A stretch of DNA of 64,000 bases from Acinetobacter johnsonii CIP 64.6. GTDB taxonomy: Bacteria; Pseudomonadota; Gammaproteobacteria; Pseudomonadales; Moraxellaceae. Shown piece by piece: positions 44,130 to 52,228 of the stretch. The position numbers were made by a program, and so were the translations under genes. The stretch spans positions 319,016 to 383,015 of the forward strand of contig NZ_KB849235.1 of NCBI RefSeq assembly GCF_000368045.1. The letters are read 5' to 3'. Numbering within the stretch: the stretch's first letter is position 1; the number at the start of each line of letters is the position of its first letter. Under the pieces are notes generated by a model that was not told where the DNA came from, did not search any database, and was given only the letters and a program-made list of their open reading frames with translations.

Positions 44130-44822
44130 TTACTGCTCCAAAAGTTTTAAAATATCCGCCGCGGCAGCTTGTTCAGCAAAACGACGGCTGGTGCCCTCAC
44201 CATTTACAACAGACAATCCATCCACTTTACATTCCACTTTGAAATGCTGATTGGGTGCATCACCTTGAATATCGACCACATCATAAACTGGGAGAGCTTT
44301 TTTTCGTGCCTGAAGATATTCTTGTAAACGAGATTTAGGATCTTTAAGTTGATCGGTTGGCTCGATATGGTCTAAATATGGCTCGTACCATTTTAACACA
44401 ATCGGCTCCAACACCGTTAAATCACTACAATCCACATAGATTGCACCAATAATCGATTCAACCGTATCCGCAAGGATGGACTCGCGATGATGTCCACCTG
44501 ATTTTAATTCACCTGTACTTAAAATGAGTGACTGGCTCAGTTTTAAATCATTTGCAATTTTACCTAAAGCTTCCTGACGAACCAAGGTTGCACGCATACG
44601 CGTCAAACGGCCCTCGTTCTCAGTTGGATAAGCTTTATAGAGATAATTTGCAATAATCATCCCTAACAAAGAATCGCCTAGAAACTCTAGGCGCTCATAG
44701 TTGTATTTGTGGCTCACCGATCGGTGGGTCAGTGCAAGCTGAAGTAACTCAGGTTGTTTAAACTGATAACCGATACGGCTCGCTAAGCGGGCTTCACTTA
44801 GCTTGGACTGAGCTTTGATCAA
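44130..44822 (-). CDS. rnc: Ribonuclease III
   Basis: 230-residue double-strand RNA endonuclease. The catalytic signature is RLEFLGDSLLGMI, with the second metal-ligand region in ADTVESIIGAIYVD, and a C-terminal double-stranded RNA binding domain (SRLQEYLQARKK ... GTSRRFAEQAAAADILKLL). The start is a TTG at 44822; no ATG or GTG gives the full domain, and a GAG precedes it at about 7 bases. The start overlaps the DUF4845 gene by 29 bases, which may limit and couple its translation. Confidence 0.93.
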   Translation of the reverse strand: MIKAQSKLSEARLASRIGYQFKQPELLQLALTHRSVSHKYNYERLEFLGDSLLGMIIANYLYKAYPTENEGRLTRMRATLVRQEALGKIANDLKLSQSLILSTGELKSGGHHRESILADTVESIIGAIYVDCSDLTVLEPIVLKWYEPYLDHIEPTDQLKDPKSRLQEYLQARKKALPVYDVVDIQGDAPNQHFKVECKVDGLSVVNGEGTSRRFAEQAAAADILKLLEQ

Positions 44823-45168
44823 AACTTTTCTCGAACTTTAATACTAAATCTATATTCAGTAAGAAGGGTTTTCTTACCTCATACTCCTTTTTCACCTGCA
44901 ACCCTTCGGTATTGGTGACTTGCATAATTTCTTTAATCTTCACATCACGAATGCCATTCATATCCAAACGCTTTGAAAGCTGACTCTCAAACTCCGCGGG
45001 CTGAATATTTTTCGGGCTGCTTTGAAATACTTCCTCAATTTGGCTATTGATCATCCGATCATCAAAATAGGGAGCCCAAACTGCAATAGCCACTTTCGCC
45101 ATAAATGCAAACCCCATGATTGCAAATAAAATGGCGATATAAGATGCCCCTTGTTGATTCTTACGCAT
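44794..45168 (-). CDS. DUF4845 membrane protein
   Basis: 124-residue small membrane protein with one N-terminal transmembrane helix (SYIAILFAIMGFAFMAKVAIAVW) preceded by the pilin-like MRKNQQGAS. The extracytoplasmic part starts at PYFDDRMINSQIEEVF. It matches the DUF4845 family found between lepB and rnc in many gammaproteobacteria. Function is not established. Its 3' end overlaps rnc. Confidence 0.85.
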   Translation of the reverse strand: MRKNQQGASYIAILFAIMGFAFMAKVAIAVWAPYFDDRMINSQIEEVFQSSPKNIQPAEFESQLSKRLDMNGIRDVKIKEIMQVTNTEGLQVKKEYEVRKPFLLNIDLVLKFEKSFDQSSVQAK

Positions 45169-45189
45169 TTTTTATTTTCCGAATCGATA

Positions 45190-46017
45190 TTAGTCAATGC
45201 TACCGTTACGGTTAAATGACGGCAACTTAAAGCCAGGTTCTTTATGCATCCAAATATAAAATGCACGACCTGTTAGGTTCTGTTCAGGAACCATTCCCCA
45301 GAAACGACTGTCAGCACTTTGATCGCGATTATCCCCCATCGCAAAGTACTCGCCTTCTTTTACTTTCACTTCCCAATATAAACCATTTTCAGCAGAGTAT
45401 TTACCATTTTCTACAAAGTTAATATAGGGTGCTTGGCGTGCAACATTAACACCTTCTAACTCACGCATGGTAAAGGTATGCTTGCCAATCGTTTCTTTAT
45501 GATATATCGAAGTAGGCGTGTCTAAACGGTCTTTTTCACGGCTAAATTCAACAGGCACTTTAGCAACTTTTTGACCATTAATGGTTAATTGGCCATGATC
45601 AAAAACAATGTGATCGCCAGGAATACCAACTACACGTTTGATATAGCTGATCGTCGGTTGCGGTGGATAACGGAAGACAATCACATCGCCACGCTCAGGC
45701 TCACCCACATCAATCACTTTTTTATTCACGATCGGCAGGCGTACACCATAGTCAAACTTGTTGACCAAGATGAAGTCACCTGTTTCTAAAGTCGGGACCA
45801 TCGAGTCGGAAGGAATATTAAAAGGTTCATAAAAGAATGAACGTAGACATAGGACAATCGCAAGGACTGGCCAGAAATCATAAGCCCACGTAATGACAAA
45901 ATTTTCATTTCCCTTGCCTTTCGTCGCTCGTTGTTTAAATACAAACTTATCGAGCAACCACACCAAAAAGAAAATCAGTGTGACAGGAACAAGTATCAAA
46001 TTAAAATCAAAATCCAT
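45190..46017 (-). CDS. lepB: Signal peptidase I
   Basis: 275-residue inner-membrane peptidase that removes Sec and Tat signal peptides. Two N-terminal transmembrane helices (LILVPVTLIFFLVWLL and FWPVLAIVLCLRSFF) are followed by the periplasmic catalytic domain. The catalytic dyad is Ser72 in IPSDSMVPTL and Lys127 in SYIKRVVGIPGD, and box E is GDNRDQSADSRFWG. AGGAA lies about nine bases before the ATG. Part of lepA-lepB-DUF4845-rnc-era. Confidence 0.97.
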   Translation of the reverse strand: MDFDFNLILVPVTLIFFLVWLLDKFVFKQRATKGKGNENFVITWAYDFWPVLAIVLCLRSFFYEPFNIPSDSMVPTLETGDFILVNKFDYGVRLPIVNKKVIDVGEPERGDVIVFRYPPQPTISYIKRVVGIPGDHIVFDHGQLTINGQKVAKVPVEFSREKDRLDTPTSIYHKETIGKHTFTMRELEGVNVARQAPYINFVENGKYSAENGLYWEVKVKEGEYFAMGDNRDQSADSRFWGMVPEQNLTGRAFYIWMHKEPGFKLPSFNRNGSID

Positions 46018-46037
46018 GGGCTTATATTCCTACCTTT

Positions 46038-47855
46038 TTATCTTTCTACTTTCAACACAGCCAAGAACGCTTCTTGTGGGATTTCTACACTTCCCACTTG
46101 CTTCATGCGTTTCTTACCTTCTTTTTGCTTCGATAGCAGTTTCTTCTTACGAGAAACGTCACCACCATAACATTTCGCCAATACGTTTTTACGCATTGCC
46201 TTTACAGTTGAACGAGCAATAATTTGCGCGCCAATGGCTGCTTGAATTGCCACATCAAACATTTGACGTGGGATCAAATCTTTCATTTTTTCAACCAATG
46301 CAATACCTCGGTGACGGGCATCTTGACGGTGACAAATCATTGCCAAGGCATCGACTTTATCGCCATTGATCAATACATCGACTTTTACCAATGATGAACT
46401 TTCAAAACGCACAAAGTTATAATCGAGCGACGCAAAACCACGTGAACACGACTTCAATTTATCAAAGAAGTCCATCACCACTTCCGCCATTGGAATTTCA
46501 AAAGTGATCGAAACTTGGTTCGCCATAAACTTCATGTCTTTTTGAACACCACGGCGTTCCACACATAAAGTCATCACATTACCCAAATACTCTTGCGGTA
46601 CAAGGATATGGCACTCAGCAATCGGCTCACGTAAGTCTTCGACCGTTGAACCATCTGGCATTTTAGATGGGCTATCGATATAAATCGTTTCACCATTCTT
46701 CATCACCGCTTCATAAATCACTGTCGGTGCAGATGAAATGAGGTCTAAATCATACTCACGCTCTAAACGCTCTTGCACGATTTCCATATGTAGCATGCCT
46801 AAGAAGCCACAACGGAAACCAAAACCTAAAGCATCTGAGCTTTCAGGTTCAAAAAATAACGCCGAGTCATTGATCTGAAGTTTGTGCAAAGCTTCACGGA
46901 ACGGTTCAAATTCACTTGAATCAATTGGGAACAAACCTGCATAAACCTGCGGCTTCACTTTTTTAAAGCCCGGTAAGGTTTTGACTTCTGGTGTGTTGGC
47001 AAGGGTAATCGTATCACCCACTGGCGCACCAAAAATGTCTTTAATCCCTGCAATTACGAAACCAACTTCACCCGCTTCAAGGATGTCTGTCTCAGTATGC
47101 TTAGGATTGAAAATCCCCACAGAAGTAATAATGTGCGTTTGGCCTGTTGATTTCATCAACATCTTGTCGCCCTTACGCACACGACCTTCTTTCACGCGCA
47201 CCAAAGAAACCACGCCTAAGTAGTTATCAAACCAAGAGTCGATAATTAAAGCTTGTAGTGGCGCGTTACGATCACCAGTAGGTGCAGGAATGACATTAAC
47301 AAGGGTTTCTAAAACGCTATCAATCCCAAGACCTGTTTTTGCCGAACAAGTTGGCGCTTCAGTTGCTTCAATACCAATAATGTCTTCAATTTCTTGAATC
47401 ACACGTTCAGGTTCAGCTTGTGGTAAATCAATTTTATTTAGTACAGGAAGGACTTCGAGACCTTGCTCAATTGCGGTATAGCAGTTCGCAACCGACTGTG
47501 CTTCCACGCCCTGCGCCGCATCTACAACCAACAATGCACCTTCACAAGCCGCCAATGAACGTGACACTTCATATGAAAAATCGACATGCCCTGGTGTATC
47601 AATAAAGTTCAATTGATACTCTTGACCATTTGGATGGGTGTAATACAAAGTAACCGACGCAGCTTTAATGGTAATACCACGCTCACGTTCAAGTTCCATG
47701 GAGTCAAGTACTTGTGCTTGCATTTCACGATCTTGCAAACCACCACAGGTTTGAATAAAGCGGTCAGCGAGCGTTGACTTCCCGTGGTCAATGTGAGCAA
47801 TAATGCTAAAGTTTCGTATATTATTGATATCTACAGACTTTTTTACAACTGCCAT
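46038..47855 (-). CDS. lepA: Elongation factor 4 (LepA)
   Basis: 605-residue translational GTPase that acts on stalled or mis-translocated ribosomes and in 30S assembly. The G domain starts NFSIIAHIDHGKSTLADR, with DTPGHVDFSYEVSR and NKIDLP. The LepA-specific C-terminal domain includes GGDVSRKKKLLSKQKEGKKR. Full length for the family. First gene of the long minus-strand operon. Confidence 0.98.
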   Translation of the reverse strand: MAVVKKSVDINNIRNFSIIAHIDHGKSTLADRFIQTCGGLQDREMQAQVLDSMELERERGITIKAASVTLYYTHPNGQEYQLNFIDTPGHVDFSYEVSRSLAACEGALLVVDAAQGVEAQSVANCYTAIEQGLEVLPVLNKIDLPQAEPERVIQEIEDIIGIEATEAPTCSAKTGLGIDSVLETLVNVIPAPTGDRNAPLQALIIDSWFDNYLGVVSLVRVKEGRVRKGDKMLMKSTGQTHIITSVGIFNPKHTETDILEAGEVGFVIAGIKDIFGAPVGDTITLANTPEVKTLPGFKKVKPQVYAGLFPIDSSEFEPFREALHKLQINDSALFFEPESSDALGFGFRCGFLGMLHMEIVQERLEREYDLDLISSAPTVIYEAVMKNGETIYIDSPSKMPDGSTVEDLREPIAECHILVPQEYLGNVMTLCVERRGVQKDMKFMANQVSITFEIPMAEVVMDFFDKLKSCSRGFASLDYNFVRFESSSLVKVDVLINGDKVDALAMICHRQDARHRGIALVEKMKDLIPRQMFDVAIQAAIGAQIIARSTVKAMRKNVLAKCYGGDVSRKKKLLSKQKEGKKRMKQVGSVEIPQEAFLAVLKVER

Positions 47856-48176
47856 AAACTACTCTAAAAATATGTACACAATCATGTACTCAACTGTAAA
47901 AGTACAAACGACGTGCAAAAAGAATGTTGCTAAAAACTTCGCACAGTATAAGCAGATAAGTGTTAAAAATATATATTGTGATTGAGAAAAACTATCTTAC
48001 AGAACAAACAGAATACAACTCATACATTAAAGCTATAGCGTTGCCCTGATTCATAAGGTTGTCAGCATTTTTTATTTTAATTGTACTTATATAGTCACCC
48101 TCTTTAAGTCAAAAAACTATTTATTCTTTTTACGCATATTGTTATTCAATTAAATCCATTACCAAAAAAATAAAGA
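47856..48176. other. Divergent promoter region lepA/chrB
   Basis: AT-rich gap between two divergent transcription units. It should contain the lepA operon promoter and the chrB promoter. No RNA gene or extra coding region is recognised. Confidence 0.45.
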
Positions 48177-48213
48177 TGTTATATATTAAACAAAATATGT
48201 TGAGTTTATAACA
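48177..48213 (+). promoter_or_regulatory. Palindrome over the chrB start (putative operator)
   Basis: A 37-bp inverted repeat with exact arms TGTTATA and TATAACA and further partial symmetry inside. It ends on the A of the chrB start codon, so a bound protein would block translation initiation or transcript elongation. ChrB proteins are known to act as chromate-responsive regulators of chr operons. Confidence 0.5.
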
Positions 48214-49139
48214 TGAAATTATCATTACTTGTATCATCACTGCCTAGTCAAAGTACTGCCGCCAGAATGCGAATTTGGCGTTCATTAAAATCGAATGGTG
48301 CAGCTACACTAAGAGATGGCGTCTATCTCCTACCAGCAATACATTCTGAAAAATTCGATACTATTATCGATGATCATTTCAATGAAAATGGACATGCTTA
48401 TATCTTTCACGCTGAAGCTCCTGCACATCTAGATCTGGCACAACTTTTTGATCGGACTGGAGAGTATGAGGAACTCAGAACTGAAATTTCTCAAATACAA
48501 AGTACGCTTGAAGAAAGTAAGAAAAAAGAACATCTCAAGCAGACTCGAAAACTAAGAAAAAATCTCAATTCACTAATAGAAATCGATTTTTTCCCTAATA
48601 TTCAACAAAATAAAACACTCAATGAACTTACTCGTTTAGAGAATACGATTGCTCGACTAGGTGAAGACGATGAGCCGAATAATTCTGATGAGCAATTAGA
48701 AGTCTTTTTTAAGCAAGATTTTCAAAATAAAACATGGGCAACTAGAAAGCGTCCTTGGGTTGACCGTTTGGCATCAGCATGGATCATTCAAAAATTTGTA
48801 GACCCTCAGGCAGAATTTATTTGGTTAGAGCACCCCGATGATTGCCCAAAGGATGCCTTAGGTTTCGATTTTGATCATGCCAAATTTACGCATATCAATA
48901 ATCTAGTCACTTATGAAGTGTTAATGCATAGCTTTAAATTACAAAACCCTGCTTTAAATAAAATCGCTGAAATTGTTCATTTTTTAGATGTTGGAGGAAA
49001 TGAGCCTGCTGAAGCATTAGGTATTGAAAAAATCTTACAAGGTCTCAGAAGCACGATCACAAATGATGATCAATTACTCCAGCTTTCAAACCATATTTTT
49101 GATGGCTTGTATGCAGACTTTCAAAGGAATTTAGCATGA
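48213..49139 (+). CDS. chrB: Chromate resistance/regulator protein ChrB
   Basis: 308-residue protein. The N-terminal ChrB domain (LLVSSLPSQSTAARMRIWRS, ATLRDGVYLLPA) is followed by a helical linker at about 85-125, and the C-terminal ChrB domain starts at RKRPWVDRLASAWIIQKFVD and ends near HFLDVGGNEPAEALG. Described homologues sense chromate and control chrA. The 3' end overlaps chrA by four bases (ATGA), so the two are translated together. Confidence 0.92.
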   Translation: MKLSLLVSSLPSQSTAARMRIWRSLKSNGAATLRDGVYLLPAIHSEKFDTIIDDHFNENGHAYIFHAEAPAHLDLAQLFDRTGEYEELRTEISQIQSTLEESKKKEHLKQTRKLRKNLNSLIEIDFFPNIQQNKTLNELTRLENTIARLGEDDEPNNSDEQLEVFFKQDFQNKTWATRKRPWVDRLASAWIIQKFVDPQAEFIWLEHPDDCPKDALGFDFDHAKFTHINNLVTYEVLMHSFKLQNPALNKIAEIVHFLDVGGNEPAEALGIEKILQGLRSTITNDDQLLQLSNHIFDGLYADFQRNLA

Positions 49140-50485
49140 ACAATAAGCCATCTTTGTCAAATGAAATAGAAATTGAATCTATTAGCTTTTGGCAAGCTTT
49201 TAAATTTTGGTTAAAACTCGGATTCATCAGCTTTGGAGGCCCTGCTGGGCAAATTGCTGTTATGCATCAAGAGCTGGTTGAAGAAAAAAAATGGATTTCA
49301 GAAAAGCGGTTTATGCATGCTCTGAACTATTGCATGTTGTTACCTGGGCCTGAAGCTCAACAACTCGCAACTTATATTGGTTGGTTAATGCATAAAACCA
49401 AAGGAGGCATCGTTGCAGGTGTTTTCTTTGTTTTACCCTCTCTATTTATCCTGATCGGGTTGTCTTGGGTTTATGTTAAATATGGAGATGTCCCGATCAT
49501 TGCGGGCTTGTTTTATGGCATTAAGCCAGCAGTTGCAGCCATTGTATTTCATGCCACTTATCGTATCGGTAGTCGATCATTAAAGAATAAATTTCTATGG
49601 GCAATTGCAGTTGTCGCTTTTATTGCAATATTTATTTTTAATGTCCCTTTCCCTTTAATTGTTCTATGTGCAGCTATATCAGGCTATTTCGCAGGTAAAA
49701 AGCTTCCAGAGTTATTTCAGGTAAATGCACATCATTCCAGTCAAAAATCTTATGGTCGTGCAATTATTGATGACGACACTCCCACACCTGAACACGCCAT
49801 TTTTAAATGGTCGCATCTAATCAAAATAGCAGTAATCTCAGCACTTTTATGGATAATTCCGCTCATCTCTTTAACAGCAATTTTTGGATGGAGTCATTCT
49901 TATACTCAACTTGCTTGGTTTTTTACTAAAGCTGCTCTTATGACATTCGGGGGAGCTTATGCTGTTCTGCCTTACGTATATCAGGGGGCCGTCGGTTTTT
50001 ATCACTGGCTGACACCAACTCAAATGATTGATGGACTAGCTCTAGGTGAAAGTACTCCTGGTCCGTTGATCATGGTGGTAGCTTTTGTCGGCTTCTTGGC
50101 GGCTTACAATCAATCTCTATTAGGTGTTGAGCATCAATTTATTGCGGGTGCATTAGGTGCAATCATTGTCACTTGGTTTACTTTTATTTTCTCATTTTTC
50201 TTCATTTTAGCGGGGGCGCCTGTCATAGAGTCCACACATGATCAAATTAGATTCACAGCCCCTTTAACAGCCATTACCGCTGCCGTGGTGGGTGTAATTT
50301 TGAATTTAGCCCTCTTTTTATGCTACCACGTGCTTTGGCCAAAGGGCTTTGAAGGAAGTTTTGATTATATTTCTGCCATTATTGCTATTTTAGCTATAGT
50401 CGCATTATTTAAGTTTAATCAGAGTGTTCTCCGAGTCATCATCGGTTCGGCGTTACTAGGATTAGTAATTAAGCTCATAATCTGA
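49136..50485 (+). CDS. chrA: Chromate efflux transporter ChrA
   Basis: 449-residue inner-membrane chromate exporter of the CHR superfamily, long (two-domain) form. The two homologous halves are marked by LGFISFGGPAGQIAVMHQEL near the N-terminus and ALMTFGGAYAVLPYVYQGAV in the second half; the second also has LALGESTPGPLIM and the first NYCMLLPGPEAQQLA. About ten to twelve transmembrane helices. It is driven by the proton gradient in characterised members. Co-transcribed with chrB. Confidence 0.95.
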   Translation: MNNKPSLSNEIEIESISFWQAFKFWLKLGFISFGGPAGQIAVMHQELVEEKKWISEKRFMHALNYCMLLPGPEAQQLATYIGWLMHKTKGGIVAGVFFVLPSLFILIGLSWVYVKYGDVPIIAGLFYGIKPAVAAIVFHATYRIGSRSLKNKFLWAIAVVAFIAIFIFNVPFPLIVLCAAISGYFAGKKLPELFQVNAHHSSQKSYGRAIIDDDTPTPEHAIFKWSHLIKIAVISALLWIIPLISLTAIFGWSHSYTQLAWFFTKAALMTFGGAYAVLPYVYQGAVGFYHWLTPTQMIDGLALGESTPGPLIMVVAFVGFLAAYNQSLLGVEHQFIAGALGAIIVTWFTFIFSFFFILAGAPVIESTHDQIRFTAPLTAITAAVVGVILNLALFLCYHVLWPKGFEGSFDYISAIIAILAIVALFKFNQSVLRVIIGSALLGLVIKLII

Positions 50486-50491
50486 AAAACA

Positions 50492-50517
50492 GCTGCGCAA
50501 CTTATAAGTAGCGCAGC
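50492..50517 (+). terminator. Hairpin after chrA
   Basis: GCTGCGC pairs with GCGCAGC around a partly symmetric AACTTATAAGTA, followed by a modest T-rich tract. Probable but weak terminator at the chromosome/accessory boundary. Confidence 0.55.
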
Positions 50518-50598
50518 CAATTTTATCACTCATCCTATTACTTATCTTTATGCATTGTCCTTCTGAGAAATTTACGTATTCTGACAGGTGCCAAGCAA

Positions 50599-50856
50599 TT
50601 ATTTCTCGAAAGAGCTCCTGCAGCCTTTGATAAATGCATCATTGATATTCATTTCAGGATCATCCTTTTCATCATCGCATTGATCCGCACTCTTTAGGTT
50701 GTTATCACGTGCGTATTGATAACCGTAATACTCTTCTGTGCCTTCCTTGAAGCCACCAAGCGTATCAGGTCTCATTTGATACTGGAAAAATATGAATGCA
50801 GCAATGCCGATGACCGCAAGAATTCCATTGACGATCCTAAACTGTTTTGAAATCAT
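50599..50856 (-). CDS. Small single-span membrane or secreted protein
   Basis: 85 residues. The hydrophobic N-terminal helix is IVNGILAVIGIAAFIFF, followed by a polar part rich in Asp and Glu (YARDNNLKSADQCDDEKDD), with two Cys (in DQCDDE and KGCRSS) that could form a disulfide in the periplasm. Family unknown. It is divergent from the HMCES-like gene. Confidence 0.6.
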   Translation of the reverse strand: MISKQFRIVNGILAVIGIAAFIFFQYQMRPDTLGGFKEGTEEYYGYQYARDNNLKSADQCDDEKDDPEMNINDAFIKGCRSSFEK

Positions 50857-50919
50857 TTTTTATTCTTAGTTGGGTTATTATTTGAGCGATGATCATAAAG
50901 AATAAAAAGAGATAAGTCT

Positions 50920-51570
50920 ATGTGCGCAAACTTTGAAGCGATCCGAAAGAATCGTGCATTCCTCCTAGATCTTCCTGAGCCTGATCAATTGGAATTCCCT
51001 GAAGATATATTTCCTAACTTCCCCTCACCTTTGATCTTTTCCAATGACGGCAAGATCGAATGGCGTTCCGTTAATTTTGGGATGATTCCTAAGTGGGCCA
51101 AAGAAAATAGTTTCGGTAAATACACCTACAATGCTCGGACTGAAACGGTTGCTGAGAAGCCCAGTTTTAGAGATGCTTGGCATAAGTCTCAGTTTGGCCT
51201 AATCCCTGTCGAAACCATTTTTGAACCTAAATACATTGATGGGAAGTCACACTGGTATGGCATTGCACATGAAGATGGTATGCCCTTTACTGTGGCGGCC
51301 ATATACGAGAATGCTGTCATCGCTGGAGAGCAAATTCGATCGATGAGTATGCTCACCATCAATGCCGATAAACATCCTTTCATGAAGCAATTCCATAAGC
51401 CTAATGATGAGAAGCGCTCGATCATCGTAATCCCTGATGAATACCGCGAAGAATGGCTGAATTGTAGCTTTAAAGAGGCGCATGAGTTCTTCTTTGAAAT
51501 GCAGGATGAGTACATCACTTTCCCTAAATCCCGCTTATCCGAAAATGGCCTTCAACCTAATCTAATTTGA
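50920..51570 (+). CDS. SOS-response-associated peptidase fold, HMCES/YedK-like
   Basis: 216-residue SRAP protein. The essential Cys2 follows the initiator Met (MCANFEAIRKNR), as needed for covalent capture of abasic sites in single-stranded DNA. YNARTETVAEKPSFRDAW is the DNA-contact block, LTINADKHPFMKQFHKP contains the conserved His, though the usual HxRMP is altered to HKPNDEKR. It protects replication forks at abasic lesions. Its position next to umuDC points to a damage-tolerance cassette. Confidence 0.9.
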   Translation: MCANFEAIRKNRAFLLDLPEPDQLEFPEDIFPNFPSPLIFSNDGKIEWRSVNFGMIPKWAKENSFGKYTYNARTETVAEKPSFRDAWHKSQFGLIPVETIFEPKYIDGKSHWYGIAHEDGMPFTVAAIYENAVIAGEQIRSMSMLTINADKHPFMKQFHKPNDEKRSIIVIPDEYREEWLNCSFKEAHEFFFEMQDEYITFPKSRLSENGLQPNLI

Positions 51571-51629
51571 AGGCCCGTTGATTATCCACAGCTTTTAAAT
51601 TTGAATTTATTTTTACCGAAATCTACAAT

Positions 51630-51654
51630 CTTGAAATCTGTTACAGAAATCAAG
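51630..51654 (+). promoter_or_regulatory. 25-bp palindrome before umuD (putative SOS/UmuDAb-type operator)
   Basis: The arms CTTGA and TCAAG enclose a near-perfect inner palindrome, TCTGTTACAGA-like, with mismatches only at two inner pairs and the centre base. The TTGAAA...TTTCAA-like layout around a TGTTACA core resembles sites reported for the UmuDAb repressor in Acinetobacter, a genus that lacks LexA. It ends seven bases before the umuD start and covers the ribosome binding region. Confidence 0.72.
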
Positions 51655-51661
51655 TTTGGCT

Positions 51662-52228
51662 ATGAACGATATCAAGAACCATGGTGGTGTGAGACCCGGT
51701 GCGGGGCGAAAACGCTCAGAATTGACCACGCTCATCCGTGTACCAAACTCTTCTGTTTTAGAAATCAAAGCTTTTCTTAAGAAAGATAAAGCTGACCCTG
51801 AAATTGATCACATCCGCCAAGTTGATCCAGTCACACATATGGCTATCCCATTGGCCACTGAGCGCGTTCAAGCAGGTTTCCCTTCCCCTGCGCAAGATCA
51901 TGTCGATAAGACACTAGACCTTAATGAGCACCTCATTAAGAATCCAGCCGCTACGTTTATCGTGCGTGTTAATTCACTATCACTCATCAATATTGGGATC
52001 GATATTGGCGACGAGTTGATTGTCGATCGTAGTCTTGAGGCTAAGCATTGGGACATCGTGATAGCACTGGTTGATAATGAGTTCACCGTAAAGCGTCTCA
52101 TGTGTGAAGATGCTGGAGTATGTTGGCTAAAAGCTGAAAACCCTGATTACGACGACATTCATTTCAGTGAAGGACAAGAATTCATTATTTGGGGTGTTGT
52201 CACCCGTGTTCTAAAGAGCTTCAGATGA
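51662..52228 (+). CDS. umuD: UmuD-like S24 peptidase, Acinetobacter long type
   Basis: 188-residue UmuD homologue with an N-terminal extension carrying GGVRPGAGRKRSELTTLIRVP, unlike the 139-residue E. coli UmuD. The self-cleavage site is near QAGFPSPAQDH. The catalytic Ser lies in VRVNSLSLINIGIDIGDELIVDR and the Lys in EFTVKRLM. After RecA-stimulated cleavage it would form UmuD'2C (Pol V). The related UmuDAb also represses SOS genes, so a regulator role is possible. ATG at 51662 (a TTG two codons earlier also keeps the frame). Stop overlaps the umuC start (ATGA). Confidence 0.9.
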   Translation: MNDIKNHGGVRPGAGRKRSELTTLIRVPNSSVLEIKAFLKKDKADPEIDHIRQVDPVTHMAIPLATERVQAGFPSPAQDHVDKTLDLNEHLIKNPAATFIVRVNSLSLINIGIDIGDELIVDRSLEAKHWDIVIALVDNEFTVKRLMCEDAGVCWLKAENPDYDDIHFSEGQEFIIWGVVTRVLKSFR

